DNA of 64,000 bases from Galaxea fascicularis. Its lineage: Eukaryota > Cnidaria > Anthozoa > Scleractinia > Euphylliidae. The stretch spans positions 4,740,708 through 4,804,707 of the forward strand of contig OX419337.1 of NCBI GenBank assembly GCA_948470475.1, written 5' to 3'. The notes under the pieces were generated by a model, which worked only from the letters and a program-made list of their open reading frames with translations, ran no database searches and had not been told where the DNA came from. This document shows, piece by piece, positions 20,249 through 32,275 of the stretch. The position numbers and the translations under genes were made by a program. Position 1 is the first letter of the stretch; each line of letters begins with the position of its first letter.

Positions 20249-23157
20249 GAGTGCTGTCACCACTGCGCCATCCCTGCTCCTCTTGGCATTTTTGGGTAAT
20301 GTTGTTTAAGAAAATTGGTTACCAAAAAATTGATTGCAATGGCTTCATCACTGGCTGTAACCAAACAAATCTGTTAGGCAGATCATGTACTCTTGTACAA
20401 CTTATCCTACTATAAGAATTTTCATTGAAGCAATCAAATTCACACCGGCCTTCAGTGCTAGAGAGTTCCCTGCCTTCTATCTACCTTCATTGTCAAACGA
20501 GGGACTTTCTTTCCAAGGACTTGAATCTTACTTACACTGTAATTTGGAGGCCATTTTATTACTATAAACATATACAAGTGTTCAAGTTTCTTTTAGGTCT
20601 CTTGTGGTCAGCCTTTCTAATACTTTTAGTGAACAACGTGACATCAAAGTTCCTCATACTACTTGATGGTTGTACATTTTGTGCATAATTTCTGGATGTG
20701 CCCTTTTCTTTTTGCCTCCTCTCTGTCCCAAAAACCTATTCAGTACTAAAAATTTTCTTTTTGGCTTGCAGAAAAAAGCACGAGTTGCATTCTCAGATCA
20801 AGAGGGCAGAAATGAATTACTTGGTGGTGAAGATTCACACAGCTCAGAAGATCAGGTAGTTTTATTAGCTATAACGACATTATCAGACTATTACTGCTGA
20901 TGAAGGATACTAAACCATGGTCAGATATCTATATAGGCCACACCTGTCTGCATAGGAACATTCTCCTTCTCTTTGCGCTGCCGTCATCATCTCAATCTTC
21001 ATTGTTCCCTTCTCAGGATTTTCTTCCAGGTCGATATTAATTAAAAGAAATAAAAGAACGCACCAAGTGCATTGTTGAGTTGTATAAGCGTGCAGGAATT
21101 TAAGAACACACTTGAGAAGTGCCTAGACAAGGGTGAGTGCTTCTGGCACCTCTCGATTATGTGAAACATTAAGTTTTTAATATCTTCTACAAAATGTTCT
21201 GGAGATTTGAGCAAGCTTTCACACTGGAAGTCTGTTTATGAAATTTGTTGACATATTAATTCCCAAATTTTCCTTTTATGTTCAAAATAATGTTGAGTAT
21301 GGATTGACTCACATCTTTTATTGTTTTTCTCTCAGTAAATGTTTCAAGATTTGCGTGCGCACAGGCTTGTGACGTGGGCTACATGCATTATAACTCAACA
21401 GGGCACCCATGTAACATAGGCTGCCTGTATTCAATAGTGCACATGTGTGACATAGGCCACATGCTTTCTCAGAGATATAATGAACTCAATCCAATCAATC
21501 AGAGCACGTATGACTCTGTGAACATTTTATAATTTTATTATAATTCTACTATTGCTGTTATAGAGAGCCAGATTGCTAGACAACACAGAAAGATTGGAGC
21601 GGTCTGGAAGACAGCTAGATGAAGGTTATAAGATGTGTGTAGAAACTGGTAAGTCCTTACATTTCTCTAAACTAGTTGCAGTTCCACAAATTGATGATGA
21701 ATTTGGAAAGGAAGTCACTTTCATTCTATTTAGCCTTTTTTTCAATGTTGTGCTGTTTCAGAACAAATAGGAGTTGATATTATGAATAATTTACAAAGAG
21801 ACAGAGAAGTCATTGAACGAGCAAGAGAAAGGGTAAGTTCACAGATTTTCTTTGTTTTTCAAGTTTTAACTATTATGTAGCCCATTGTGAAGTTGTTGCT
21901 TGTGAGATAAATCAGGATTGTCAAAAGTAGCAGGCAGCTGGCAAAAGTCACCTCTAACTTTGTGTTCCTGGACAAAGGCTCTGCTGGATTACTCCTCTAA
22001 TCCTTTAGTCCTGGTTTGGTATAAGATGGTAGAATAACCTGGACTTAAAATTTTATATTTTTCATTTTTTACTGTATTTGTACTGTGGTAACAGGCATGC
22101 ATTTATCTAATAGTGTGTAATATGTGTAATACTACAGACAAAAATGAGTACTGTATTTTCTTTTGAGGTTTATGAAACAAGAACTTGAAAAATAAATCTT
22201 TGTTCTCAGACACGAGGGACTGACAAGAATCTATCAAAAAGTTCCAGGATTTTAACAGGAATGATGAGAAGGTACATGTAAACGAACTCAATGTGACCTA
22301 TTTTAATTTCAATTTTGATTTTGATTTTAGAGGAGTACTACCATGTAACTTTGTGCTTTAATTAAATTACAGTGTAGTTTTCGATTCTTGTGATTGTAGG
22401 TAAATGCATGTGGCTGAGTAAAAGTTAGGATTAATCACCACCATTAATCATCTGTCTTTAGAAGTTGCTGATAAATTGCCCAAGCAATGAGGGCAATTTC
22501 AGCCACTTGTGAAAGGTGAAAGCAAGCTTGCTTGTGTAAATACATGCAAATTTCAATCAAATTTAAGTAACCAATCGATTCAATGAAATTTTATTCTTAA
22601 CCTAAGTCACTGTAAAGTCCTGTCTAAGAACACTAAGTTTGATTACCCAAAATGCCCTTGGTTAAGAACGAAAAAATGCCCTCTCTCTCAGCCAATCATC
22701 ATTCAGTTATTTTAAATGGTAAGGGGGTAGTTTCCAAAGAAACTGTGGTTGTTTCAGTGGGGGAGTTGTATAAACAAGAATTTGGTTTATGAAAGCAATT
22801 GACCGCATTTTCTATAGGTTTCCCTGCGTAACAAATTGACCACTGTACAGGGATTCTAAAAGCTGACGTTTCAAGCGTTAGCCATTCATCAGAGCAAATC
22901 ATTAAAACGCTTGCCTTTTAGTGATGATGACATTAAACAATCTTTCAACATTTTATAGTCAGGTTGTTTTACTCTGAGGAATCACATCATTACCTTAAAT
23001 TTGCATTTTGTTTTTTCTGTGTCATCATACTTTTTTCACAAACTCTGTTATTGTTCTGTTTTGTTTTAGGGTAATCCAAAACAGGATAATAATGGCGATT
23101 ATCTGCCTCGCAATACTGGGAGTTATTGGACTTGTTATATATTATGCTACCAAATAA
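17356..23157 (+). CDS. VTI1A: Vti1a, Qb-SNARE of Golgi/endosome vesicle fusion
   Basis: Eight exons: 17356-17449, 17544-17602, 18679-18789, 20772-20855, 21564-21648, 21762-21832, 22210-22271 and 23070-23157. They join in frame to 217 residues, the same length as mammalian VTI1A. The product starts MAELFNHYEQQFGNISAEIT. It has the N-terminal helical region (residues 1-about 90, 'MELEVREV'), the linker 'RNELLGGEDSHSSEDQ', the start of the SNARE motif 'RARLLDNTERLERSGRQLDE', 'RDREVIERARER' and 'LSKSSRILTGMMRR', then one C-terminal membrane anchor (about 195-214, IIMAIICLAILGVIGLVIYY). Vti1a proteins pair with syntaxins in trans-Golgi and endosomal fusion; that role is taken from the family. An AATAAA lies 77 bases after the stop (23234). 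The gene shares a promoter region with the ABHD3-like gene and precedes TCF/LEF in the same direction. Confidence 0.96.
18817..18990. repeat. MITE-like hairpin in VTI1A intron 3
   Basis: 'tgggtaac...aactgggcaac...acccctccccta' at 18821-18880 is matched inverted by 'ttaggggagggg...gttgcccagc' at 18922-18955. No coding content. Confidence 0.5.
19087..20282 (-). mobile_element. tRNA-derived SINE interrupted by a TIR element
   Basis: Minus-strand copy of the same SINE family as 31158-31450: a tRNA-like head with B-box GGTTCGATTCC-type sequence ('tgggaatcgaacccaggcc' on the plus strand) and body 'gtacccggagaaaaacctc'. The head is cut at 19351 and resumes at 20254 (ctgtcaccactgcgccatcc). Confidence 0.75.
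19352..20248. mobile_element. Non-autonomous TIR transposon (hAT-like), 897 bp
   Basis: Perfect 17-bp ends CAGGGCTCGAGACTAAC and GTTAGTCTCGAGCCCTG, with the 5-bp duplication gagtg at 19347-19351 and 20249-20253, inserted in a SINE in VTI1A intron 3. CAGGG ends suggest hAT; a 5-bp rather than 8-bp duplication fits the hAT5-like group. No transposase ORF. Confidence 0.75.
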
Positions 23158-23720
23158 TAATGGTAATACTATCCAATCACATTGACCGTTTAATTGTTGG
23201 TTATCATGTGAAGCCTTGGTATCTTGCAGTAACAATAAAGGGCTCCATGCATAAAGGGCATAAGCTACAAGTTGTCCTTAAAGTACAGGTATCTCTAAAT
23301 TAACTCGACTTAAGCCTATACTCCTAGGTTATCAGTTTTTATAAAATAACCGATATAGTACGTTCGCTCTGATTTGTCAAAAACCGATGGTTTATTGTAC
23401 CCCTAAACTCATACTTTTTCGTGAAACTACTTGTTACTACTTAGAATAATTTTATGAAGGCAATTGGCCGCATTTTCTATAGGTTTCCCAGCGTAACAAA
23501 CCCATAGAAAATGCGGTTTACTGCTCAAGGAAACATAGGATGTAAATTGCTGAATTACACTAATTACAAGTCAGAAACAAATAGGGTCGTTTACTTGATT
23601 GATTTCTTCTGTGTGTCTGAGCTTTTGAAAGAAATCATTAGTGGATCATCTCACTTGATTCAGTGTTACGTATAGCGATCTTTCTCGTTACGTCGCCTAT
23701 TGTTATTAATGTGCCAACCA

Positions 23721-23863
23721 GGGTCCGGTTGTTCGAAAGCCGATTAGCATAATCCAGGATTAGCGTAAAGTTTGATTGCAGTTTTCAACTATTGGATAAG
23801 TAAGCTCCTTGATTAATTTTTAAACCTGGATTAGCGTTGATCGGCTTTCGAACAACCGGGCCC
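23721..23863. mobile_element. MITE with GGGYCCGGTTGTTCGAA ends
   Basis: The left end 'gggtccggttgttcgaaagc' and right end 'gctttcgaacaaccgggccc' are inverted copies around about 100 bp of unique core; no ORF. Confidence 0.75.
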
Positions 23864-24126
23864 AGAGGTTTATTGGTTGTTGAAACAATGCATGCTATTG
23901 TTCGGTGGCTGGCAAATTTGAATATTTTAAACAGAAAACGTCGCTATAGGTCAGACAATACTTTTGCAAATTCACGCCTTCTAATCACAAAGTAATTGTA
24001 GACTTGCGTTTACAACTGACATAATAACCAGACTGTAGACCAAGTTGAGCAAATTTTAGAGAATTTTGGATTGTAGGGCTAAATTATCAGTTACATCCTT
24101 TTTGCACTGAATCCCTCAATTTTTGT

Positions 24127-24218
24127 CTGAGCCTCATTTGCAGCCGCTCGGGCCGAAGTCACGCAACGCTCCTCGCCCCCTGCGTGACTTCGGCCCGAGT
24201 GGCTGCAAAGGAGACTAT
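24127..24218. repeat. Strong hairpin, about 35-bp GC-rich arms
   Basis: The arms 'ttgcagccgctcgggccgaa' and 'ttcggcccgagtggctgcaa' continue into gtcacgca/tgcgtgac. A minimal foldback MITE. Confidence 0.75.
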
Positions 24219-24424
24219 CTGATTTACGGATCGACATTATACACGATTAAAAGCAAATCGCTCAGATCATCAAAACGACTAATAAGGTGTAATGTAGTGA
24301 ATGTTTACTATGGCGGATGCAGACCTAGAGATAGGGATGTTGCGGGCCTCGCCTTTGTTCCAAAAATTAGGGGCTTTCGCATGGATCCGTCGGGGTTTAA
24401 ACATTTTTTCCTGTCTCGGAATCT

Positions 24425-24811
24425 AAGGCCCCGTTCAGACTAAGTGCCCGTTCCGCGGCACCGTTCCCGGGCACTAAAAAGGACGCTGTCCAGACACCTC
24501 AGTGCCCTGGACCGAGGATGTTCACACTAGTGCAGAAGGCTTAGTGCCCAGTTTATCTTTTTGAGTACTCCGCAATATTGCTGCCATTTTTGTGACTGCA
24601 TCATAACGAAACACGGGAAAAAACGTGGGAACACATGAAAACGTGTTCAGACAAGTTCCCGTGCCCGGGAACGGTGCCCGAGTACTACCCTTGGAGGTAG
24701 TGCCCGGGCACGGTGCTCAGATTTGTGCGCGGGCACCAACAAAAAGCTATGTTCAGACCAGTGCCCGTTCCCGAGAACCGGGCACAGGCACCTAGTCTGA
24801 ACGGGGCCTAA
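24425..24811. mobile_element. MITE with AAGGCCCCGTTCAGACTA ends
   Basis: Inverted ends 'aaggccccgttcagacta' and 'tagtctgaacggggcct' about 385 bp apart; the interior is rich in GTGCCCG motifs in both orientations, so the whole element can fold. No ORF. Confidence 0.7.
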
Positions 24812-25617
24812 GAAATACCTACCTAATGAACAGTACAGAGAATTTGTACGCTGATATTGGAACTCAAGGATTAACTTTATTGATTCAATAAAGGCCCCAA
24901 GTCTCAAAAGTTGTTTCTTATTTTCCTTTGTTTCAGCGGAGCCTCAAAAGATATTATTTCTCCTGACTAGGACTCTAAGAAATAGTGCTGAGCAGCTAGG
25001 AGAATTTTACTCTCATTCTTGTTTTCAAAGGAGAGGTTTAGCAACGACGACGGCGATGGCAACGAGTACGTCTCTTCAAAATATAACTTCTCGTTTTCGT
25101 AACTCTTTTGCCATTACAGTCAACTCTCTCTATAAAGACGGACACCATCAGGACCGGCCTCAGCTGTTCGTCGTAGAGAGGTGTCCGGCTTATAGAGAGT
25201 CGACGTAACATGACCCCAGGAATTTTAAGATAATAATGCTGAACCTGTGCACAGTGAATACGCGTCTGTTTAAAGTTTGTTTTAAGTTATTTACCTGAAC
25301 GAAACCTACAAACTGGAACAAAAACATATTTATAAAGTTGAATCTCTTCTTGTATTACAATCAATAGTTAACGAGTTAACTAGAGTCCAAACAGTGAACA
25401 GTACTTTCTGCCGCCAAACGGGAACATAATCATCTTATGACTCAGGACCGTCTTTCACGGCACCACGTCTAAAAAGATGTCATTTTTTTTCTAAAAAAAA
25501 AAAAATTGGTAAAAGCAAGTTAATAGCTTCTAATAGCCATGGCTTTAGTGGGCATGCACTTAAGAAGAAAAGAAATATGTGATCGTGGATTGTTTCAGGT
25601 GCAACAGTTTAAAATCC

Positions 25618-26462
25618 TCAAAGCGCTGACCAACGCTGCTTAATTTTGATACGAGGATTTTCGACGCCATCTTGCAGCGTTGTGGAAGCGAATTCCTTTA
25701 CGTCGTCAACCAGTCTAAGAGCTTCTGCAGTGGATTTGAAGGATAACAACCAGATAACAATCGGCTCTTCTTTCTCACCCTTTCCTTTAACAAAGAAGGC
25801 GACTGTCATTCGGAGTTTAGATTTCTTGCCACCCTGGCATCTGCGTCCTTCCTCTGCCAAAATGACTTTTGTCAGGAAGCGCACGAAAGAAAAATACCCT
25901 GTCTCGTCTTCATTCCAGGTATCTTCCGGTTTGTATCCTTTGGATAATTCCCTTAGCCTTTCCATCCAGGACTCCACTGTTTCAGTCTGTACCTGCCCTG
26001 ATTCACCTTCGACAGCCCTCTTCTTAATACCATAGCGACTTTTCCAACACTCTAGCCACCCACTTGAAGCTTAAAATCCATCGTATTCCGCTGGCTTGTT
26101 CAATTTCTTGGCTATTTCAGTGGCTTCACTCTTAATTCTCGAATCCTCGGTCCATTTATAGGCTGACCATCGCATGTCTAGCCAAGCAGTACCATTGATA
26201 TACTGCCTCGGCATTTATTTCCTGATATTTACCATCTCGCGATCTCTTGTTGTTGGCCTAGCGGAAGCTTTCATACTGCGCTCTTATGTTTCGTTTATCC
26301 TGGCCTTGACGAATGCTGCAATCTGCGTTTCACGATGACGCCGAATAATTCAGCTTGTTTTCTGTAACCAACTTTGGGATTTTTTTCAGCATTAGACGAA
26401 TTTTCTCCTCCAGAGTTAAGGTTTTCTTTTGCAACCGACTGCATAGTTGTTTAGACATTCTG
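25618..26462 (-). pseudogene. Tigger/pogo (CENP-B/DDE_1) transposase pseudogene
   Basis: An N-terminal start MSKQLCSRLQKKTLTLEEK (from 26459) resembles the CENP-B-type helix-turn-helix. After frame changes and several stops, a longer open stretch (25977-25618) reads 'PEDTWNEDETGYFSF', 'AEEGRRCQGGKKSKLRMTV' and 'PIVIW', the catalytic-domain signature of Tigger transposases with the first Asp in NxDET. Later catalytic residues are not identifiable because the middle and end are rearranged. It cannot encode a working transposase. Confidence 0.75.
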
Positions 26463-26565
26463 CTCACATGGAAATGAAACCAGAAACGTGACACCGAAGT
26501 TTTAGGCTTAGTTTACGCCATTATCGCGTCGCAAAAGTTTCAGACTTTGGAACTTAACTCCGGGT

Positions 26566-27106
26566 ATGGAATCATCAGACATTAATGTGTCGATTTCTGC
26601 AGCTGTATGCAAAAACGGGCTTGGATGCAAAACTGTATTAAGAGCTGACATGTCCAGAGATCGCTATAGCTTTAACTTCTTTGTGCGTGGCCACCACGTT
26701 TATAACCGGGATGAATGGGCACCCACTGTTGGCGAGAATTTGAACTTTGTGCGAGAACCGCTAAATGAAAAGGACAAAAACGCGGTTGCAGTCATGCGAG
26801 ATGACAAAGTGGTCGACCACGTGCTGCTGTCCTACTCACGCTGTGTAAGCCAGTTTTTGGAAATCAGCTTGAGTACTGTAACATGCACGGTGACTGGAAA
26901 GTCGAGGTGGTGGTTATGGTCTAGAAGTGCCTTGCCAGTATTCATTTAAAGGGAACTCGCTAGCTGTGAAATGGCTAAGTGAACGCATTACGAATGAAAG
27001 AAAGATAGTTGAGGACGCTTTCGCCAGGAATCAAAAAAGGAAAAACCGGCAGCAAGGGAATAGCAGTGGGGAAAGCTGTAGTTCAGCTAAGAAATCAAGA
27101 AAATAA
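26566..27106 (+). pseudogene. HIRAN-domain protein ORF, frameshifted
   Basis: From ATG 26566 the frame reads FNFFVRGHHVYNRDEWAP, then 'LNFVREPLNEKDKNAVAVM' and 'FLEISLSTVTCTVTGKSR', a HIRAN domain (named from HIP116/Rad5) of the stand-alone kind expanded in cnidarian genomes. At about 26900-26912 the homology moves to another frame, GYGLEVPCQYSFKGNS and WLSERITNERKIVEDAF, ending in a basic Lys/Ser tail and TAA at 27104. The first frame stops at 26949. A G is replaced by D in the usual VxGHV. HIRAN domains of HLTF bind 3' DNA ends; function of this copy is unknown. It lies between pogo-type ends. Confidence 0.75.
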
Positions 27107-28089
27107 CTGTTTTAGATTACAATACAATTCGGTTGTCACCTCCAAGTTATTTTTTGAATGAGACAATGACTGATTTAATTTTAACTTGTATTGTATGTAT
27201 TCCGCCGACAAGATAAAGGCTGTCAATTAAACGTCTTGTGTTAAAAAGAGTCACATACTTGGTAATTTAACAATTTTTCTTCCCGAAATCGTAACTTGCA
27301 GTCACATTCAGAAGCTCACAAGTGTCCGTTGTCCATCTTATAGACTGAGGTGTCCGTCTTATAGAGAATTTGGTTATAGTACGTAAAATGTCTAAGAAAC
27401 GGCAGGGACCAACACCAGGTGTCCGTCTTATAGAAGTGTCCGTAAAGTGAGAGTTGAGTGTATTCTAATTTGTTTAACATGTAAAATGCTGGAAAACTCT
27501 TCGTGGTCTAAATTACTGTGAACGGTGTTAAAGTAAGGAAAAAGAAAGACAAATTTGCTATCGTACGCTTACGTTCTCGAGAAAACCTATAAAATTTGGT
27601 CATTTCACGTTGTTGTTTTGCAGAAGGCGGCAAAGAAATGTACCAAAATGTAAAACGCACGTGCAGGGCGATTTTTTTTGCTCATTAAACCTATTGTTAT
27701 GGGACGATCTTGTTGCCGTAGGCGCTAAAGTTTATAACCAGTTCTAGTATATTGAATGTAATTGAGCAACGTTGACTTTTTTAAGGAAAATGATAGTTTA
27801 TTTCTTTGTTTGTTTAGCCTCTTCATGAATTGACGAGCTGGGTTTTTTTTCGTAATCACCATTCTCCATTTCCAAATGTAGTAGTTTATTTCAATGACAA
27901 ATAAAAACAAGATAGGTCCGCAATGAGTACATGTGTGGCTTTCTAGACCACGTGACATGCGCTCGACTCTCGTGGACAAACAAATAAATCCGATCCTGCC
28001 GTAATGTAGCTACACACTTCGTGTAAGCCACTCAATAACACAGCGTAGAATAAATTTCTTTATTTACTTACAAAAGATCGAAATAGTGC

Positions 28090-28600
28090 AGGTTAACTGA
28101 GTCAATTAACAAGTGAAATCGTAACTTGTGAATTTTCACGTCAGAACCTTAGTAAACGATGTGTTAATTAAAGTAAATCCAATTTCCAGCTTATGTTTTC
28201 AACTTCAGTGATGTTTGAAGGCAGGTATCTTTTACAGGTCACATTCCACAGGTCACAAGTGCAGATCACTGTTTTGTCGATTGTAACTAAGCCAAAAAGT
28301 TTCATCACGATCTAAAAACAAATTATGGATGACCATTAGGGCTAGGAGACACTTTTGGGCTTGTTTATTTATCTGTAGCACAGCAACCTGTACTTTGACC
28401 TGCAAAAGAAACCTGCCGGACTTTTGAATGTCCGATAAAATTCAAATTGTGTCCTTTACGGAGGCAGCAGTCAGCTACAGTCATTCCTTCGAGCCAATCA
28501 AAAAGTGAAATCGTAACTTGAAAAATTTCACGTCAGACCTTAACGAACGGTGCGTTATTTTTCAGTAAATCCAATTTCCAGCTAACATTTTGCGTTACGG
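28090..28600 (+). repeat. Two direct copies of an about 100-bp dispersed repeat
   Basis: 'aagtgaaatcgtaacttg' to 'gtaaatccaatttccagct' occurs at about 28110-28195 and again at 28503-28580 with scattered changes. Confidence 0.6.
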
Positions 28601-28799
28601 GACGTGCTGAGTCAGCTATCACGTGACACTTACGGGTTTCGGCAGTTTCCTGATGAACGCCGTGTGATATGGCCAAAACGTCGATTGTTCTTGTAGCATC
28701 TTCCAGTAATTGAATAATTTTCGTTTCATCTTACTCGCAACTGGCTGACTGATACAATTCATAGTCATATTTTCAACTTGAATTCTGAATGTCCGATAA

Positions 28800-29236
28800 A
28801 GGCTGGTTCTCACTAGAGCATAAGCATAAGCAAGTGAGAACACCAGCGACATAAGCATAGGGACATACGCACGCGCAGAATAATTTTTTGACGCAATCCT
28901 CGACACCAAGTCTCTTCAATGTTTAAAAACAAGATGGCTGACGATAATGAGATATTTCTCTTTGCGTTACTTGTGATAGCGTCCGCCATTTTGCTTGTGA
29001 TACTTTCCGCAAAAGTCTGGGTCAAAGTGACCTGTGATTGGTTGAAAGGCTTAAGCTTATGCTTATGCTTATGTCGGCCCCGTTCTCACTTGTGAACTCT
29101 GCAACATAAGCATGAGCACAAGCCGACACAAGAAAAACAAACATGCTCGTTTTTCTTATCCTTATGCTTATGTCGCGGGTGTACTCACTTGCTTATGCTT
29201 ATGCTTATGCTTATGCGCTTGCCGGTTTTCACTGTC
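28800..29236. mobile_element. Foldback MITE with GCATAA/GCTTAT hexamer arms
   Basis: It begins 'ggctggttctcactagagca' and continues with GCATAA repeats; the right half carries GCTTAT repeats and ends 'gcgcttgccggttttcact'. Internal copies of 'tgagaac' and 'gttctcact' add to the fold. No ORF that looks real. Confidence 0.65.
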
Positions 29237-31157
29237 TCACCGTCATCAATAAAGTCGAGAATCAAAGAGACAAAAGAAGATGAATATTCAAACAGTCTCG
29301 CAAAGATTCAGGTCTGTGCGATGTTTCGTACGAGAGATATTCGAAGAAATGTTCCACTTGAATTTTAAGGCTTTTGTATGGAGACGCCATGTTTGTGTCC
29401 CTCTGAGAGGCACAAATATGGGGGCCGGAAGCTAACAAAAACATATGTCATCGAGTTTTGCTATAAAAAGCCCATAGTCGTCCTCTGAGGGCTCATAAAC
29501 ATCTATATGAGTACTTATTCTCATTCAAGGACAGTTCAGTTTGCGAAATCTTAGCGGCTAAGTCACTTTTTTTAGCCTACGTGACAGCATTCTCGGCCGC
29601 CAGTTTAACATCGTGTCACGCAAAAGCTTGGAAATTCAACCTTGCTTTATCACAAGACGAAAAAAAACAATCAAACTGAAAATTTGTGAAAAGTTAAGTC
29701 TTCAGCTGTTCTAATTACTAGCCAAAAGGATCTCAAAAGGATAGATAATTCCTTATTTTTTTTATTTTGATGACGTCATGTGAAAACCGAGAAATATCAG
29801 CTGTAGCGTCAAAGTCTGGATGTCGAGTCAAATAACAAAAAGGAGGGAATTTAGCCCGCGTGGGAGGTGTTAGAGAGGGAAGGAAAGGGGGAAATTGGGC
29901 ACGAGTGTGAGGCAAGGGAAGGGAAGAGGAACGTTTCTCCTTTTCCCTTACACGTCCTCTCGTCTCGCCTCCCCTCGCACGCGCGCGCGCCTGATTTTGC
30001 TTTTCCCGAACATCAAACTGGAACAAAGGATAATGGACTATACACTTTAACTGTAGGTTACGGTGTCTTCCTTCTCATACCACGGTAAGAGTCCAAGAAC
30101 TAGAAACAAGGCAGAAAATCATTTAGAGTAAAATTCAACGATATTAAGCCATGTTCTAAGATGATATTTGCTCGTATGACTGAAACCAGAGACTTTTACC
30201 CCCTGCCAGCTTTATCGGAATCCCGATGAAACAGCTAATATTGACCGCAGTAGATCTGGTCCAGTCTGAGCAGAAAACACGTTAACAGTGTAATTTAACT
30301 TTAGCACTTTGTAGTTCAACTCTGTGCAAAAATAAATAATCAAATTACGGGGTTGCTGGACTTTCTTAAAGTCAGTCCGCGGTGCTCAGTACTGAAAAAA
30401 GCTTTGCAAATTGCGCATCTGGGAGAAGATGTGAGTGACTGCGTCAATTTCACTTTCTCAACTTCAAATTCAACTTCAACCAGTAAGTTGAAATTTATTG
30501 CTGGATTGCATGTGACGTCATGGTGGCCATGTTGGTGGTCAAGAACAATAGTCTGTTTCTTCGCTGGGAAGTAAACTTCATTTTTTATGTAAATTCTGCA
30601 AAACAAAATTGTATTGTTTTGACCTCCAACATGGCCGCCTTGTCACGCGAGTGAAATCAAGCAATACTGACTTCAATTGCATTCAAACACTTCAATAGTG
30701 ACAGTACTTATTTAAGTCCCGCGAAATCAGTTACCGCGAAAATTAGCGACGAGAAATTTAATGGCCTTTAAAGGCCTTGTAAAATTAGAGACTTAAAATT
30801 TGTTGCCTTGGTGCAAAACCTTTTTATCAACTTTAACGGGCATTCCCTTGTGTAACCTGGATGGTAACTCCTTACAACCACATGCCAAGCAGTGAAGGAA
30901 AGATTACCCCTAAAGAAACTTCGACGATAACGGTAGCGAAAACATTATCTATAAAGTGAATTCGAGATCTTTCAAAATTCATAATTGTTCTTTCATCTCT
31001 TTAATTGTAAGCGAATTCTCCGGCAGTCAAACTATGGACCGGTTCGAAGTTCAAAAAGAAAAAAGAAAAAAATGTCGTTGGGTGTGTCCTCTATAAAACG
31101 TGCAAGAAACAGACCAAACAGTGTGACGAATGTGCAGAGTTGATGTTTGTTTCGGGG

Positions 31158-31450
31158 GAGCAAGGATGGCGCAGTGGTGAGAGCACTCGCCTCCCACCAA
31201 TGTGTGATCCGGGTTTGATTCCTGGACTCGACGTCATATGTGAGTTGAGTTTGTTGTTGGTTCTCTTCTCTGCTTCGAGAGCTTTTTCTCCGGGTCTCCG
31301 GTTTTTCCCTCTCCTCAAAAACCAACACTGCTAAATTCCAATTCGACCCGGAATGTTCGAACGTTTAATACATGAGTCCCTGGCTCGGGAGATTAGGAGA
31401 CCACTCCCTACACTATCGAGCTTAAACAAATTACATTTACATTTACAATT
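31158..31450 (+). mobile_element. tRNA-derived SINE, full-length copy
   Basis: Head with A-box-like 'gatggcgcagtggtgag' and B-box 'gggtttgattcc'; body 'gagctttttctccgggtctc' and 'tccctggctcgggag'; tail with TTACATTTACA repeats. Same family as 19087-20282 and 63885-64000. Confidence 0.8.
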
Positions 31451-32039
31451 ACATGTTATACTTAATAAAGCTCTTGCTTTGTTGTTCTCCTTGACGTTGC
31501 CGTCGTGCCACCAACAGGAAGTTAATTAAATCTAGCAACTACGAGGGGAAAGGGATCGCGACAAAACAATAGGCTTAATGAGCAAAAACAATCGCTCTGC
31601 AAGTGCATTTTACAGTTTTGTACCTTTCATTTCCGTCCTCTGCAGATGACAGCAACGTGTAATGACCAAATTTTCGTTTTCTCACTGAGAAGGTGAGCAC
31701 ATGGCAGCAAAGAAATCTTTCTTTTTCCTTGCTTTAACGCCGTTTATAGTAATTTACTTCCGCACAGTTCGTTAGCATAGTTAAACAAACTTCAATAATC
31801 GCGAAAGAGATACACAAACGAGAAGTTATATTTTGAAATGATGTTTTCGTTGCCGTCACCGTCGTCGCTGCTAAACTCCCTAAAAACTCCCTGATGGTTA
31901 TGACAGTATTGGGGGGAGGAGTGGAGGTTAGTTTTGTTTGGCCAATTTGCTGAGTCTCCCCCCCCCCCCCGCTTAGTTATGTTAGCCTTGCTACGAGCTT
32001 GGATATAGATGCTCAATGCTTTTAAGGCCCTGGAAAACG

Positions 32040-32260
32040 AAGACACATTGTTGCGGACGCGTTGTTGCCGACACAAATGTTTCCCTGTTTGCCCGCGCGC
32101 GCAACATTTGTTGCAGACACAAATTTTGTGTCCACAACAAATGTTTCCCTGTTTGCACAGCATGGAAACACAACATTCATTTTGTGTCCCCCACGTTTGT
32201 GCCCCCAAAAAATATCACGAGCAACAATGTGTCCGCAACAATGTATCCTTGTTTACTGGG
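32040..32260. repeat. Cluster of 'acacaaatgtttccctgttt' repeats
   Basis: 'ttgttgc-gacacaaatgtttccctgtttgc' motifs recur in both orientations at 32050-32250, making ORFs in all frames. It looks like the palindromic core of a decayed MITE; no gene is called. Confidence 0.5.
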
Positions 32261-32275
32261 GCCTTTTTTAAAGGA

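Larger units (their letters stand above)
25117..27460. mobile_element. Tigger/pogo-type DNA transposon, decayed, with HIRAN cargo
   Basis: Ends CAGTCAACTCTCTCT (left) and inverted CACTCAACTCTCACT (right), each beside TA (25115-25116 and 27461-27462), the TA duplication of Tc1/mariner-pogo elements. 'gacggacacc' subterminal motifs are repeated inside both ends. The minus strand carries a degenerate Tigger transposase, the plus strand a HIRAN-domain ORF; the two are divergent within the element. Confidence 0.75.
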
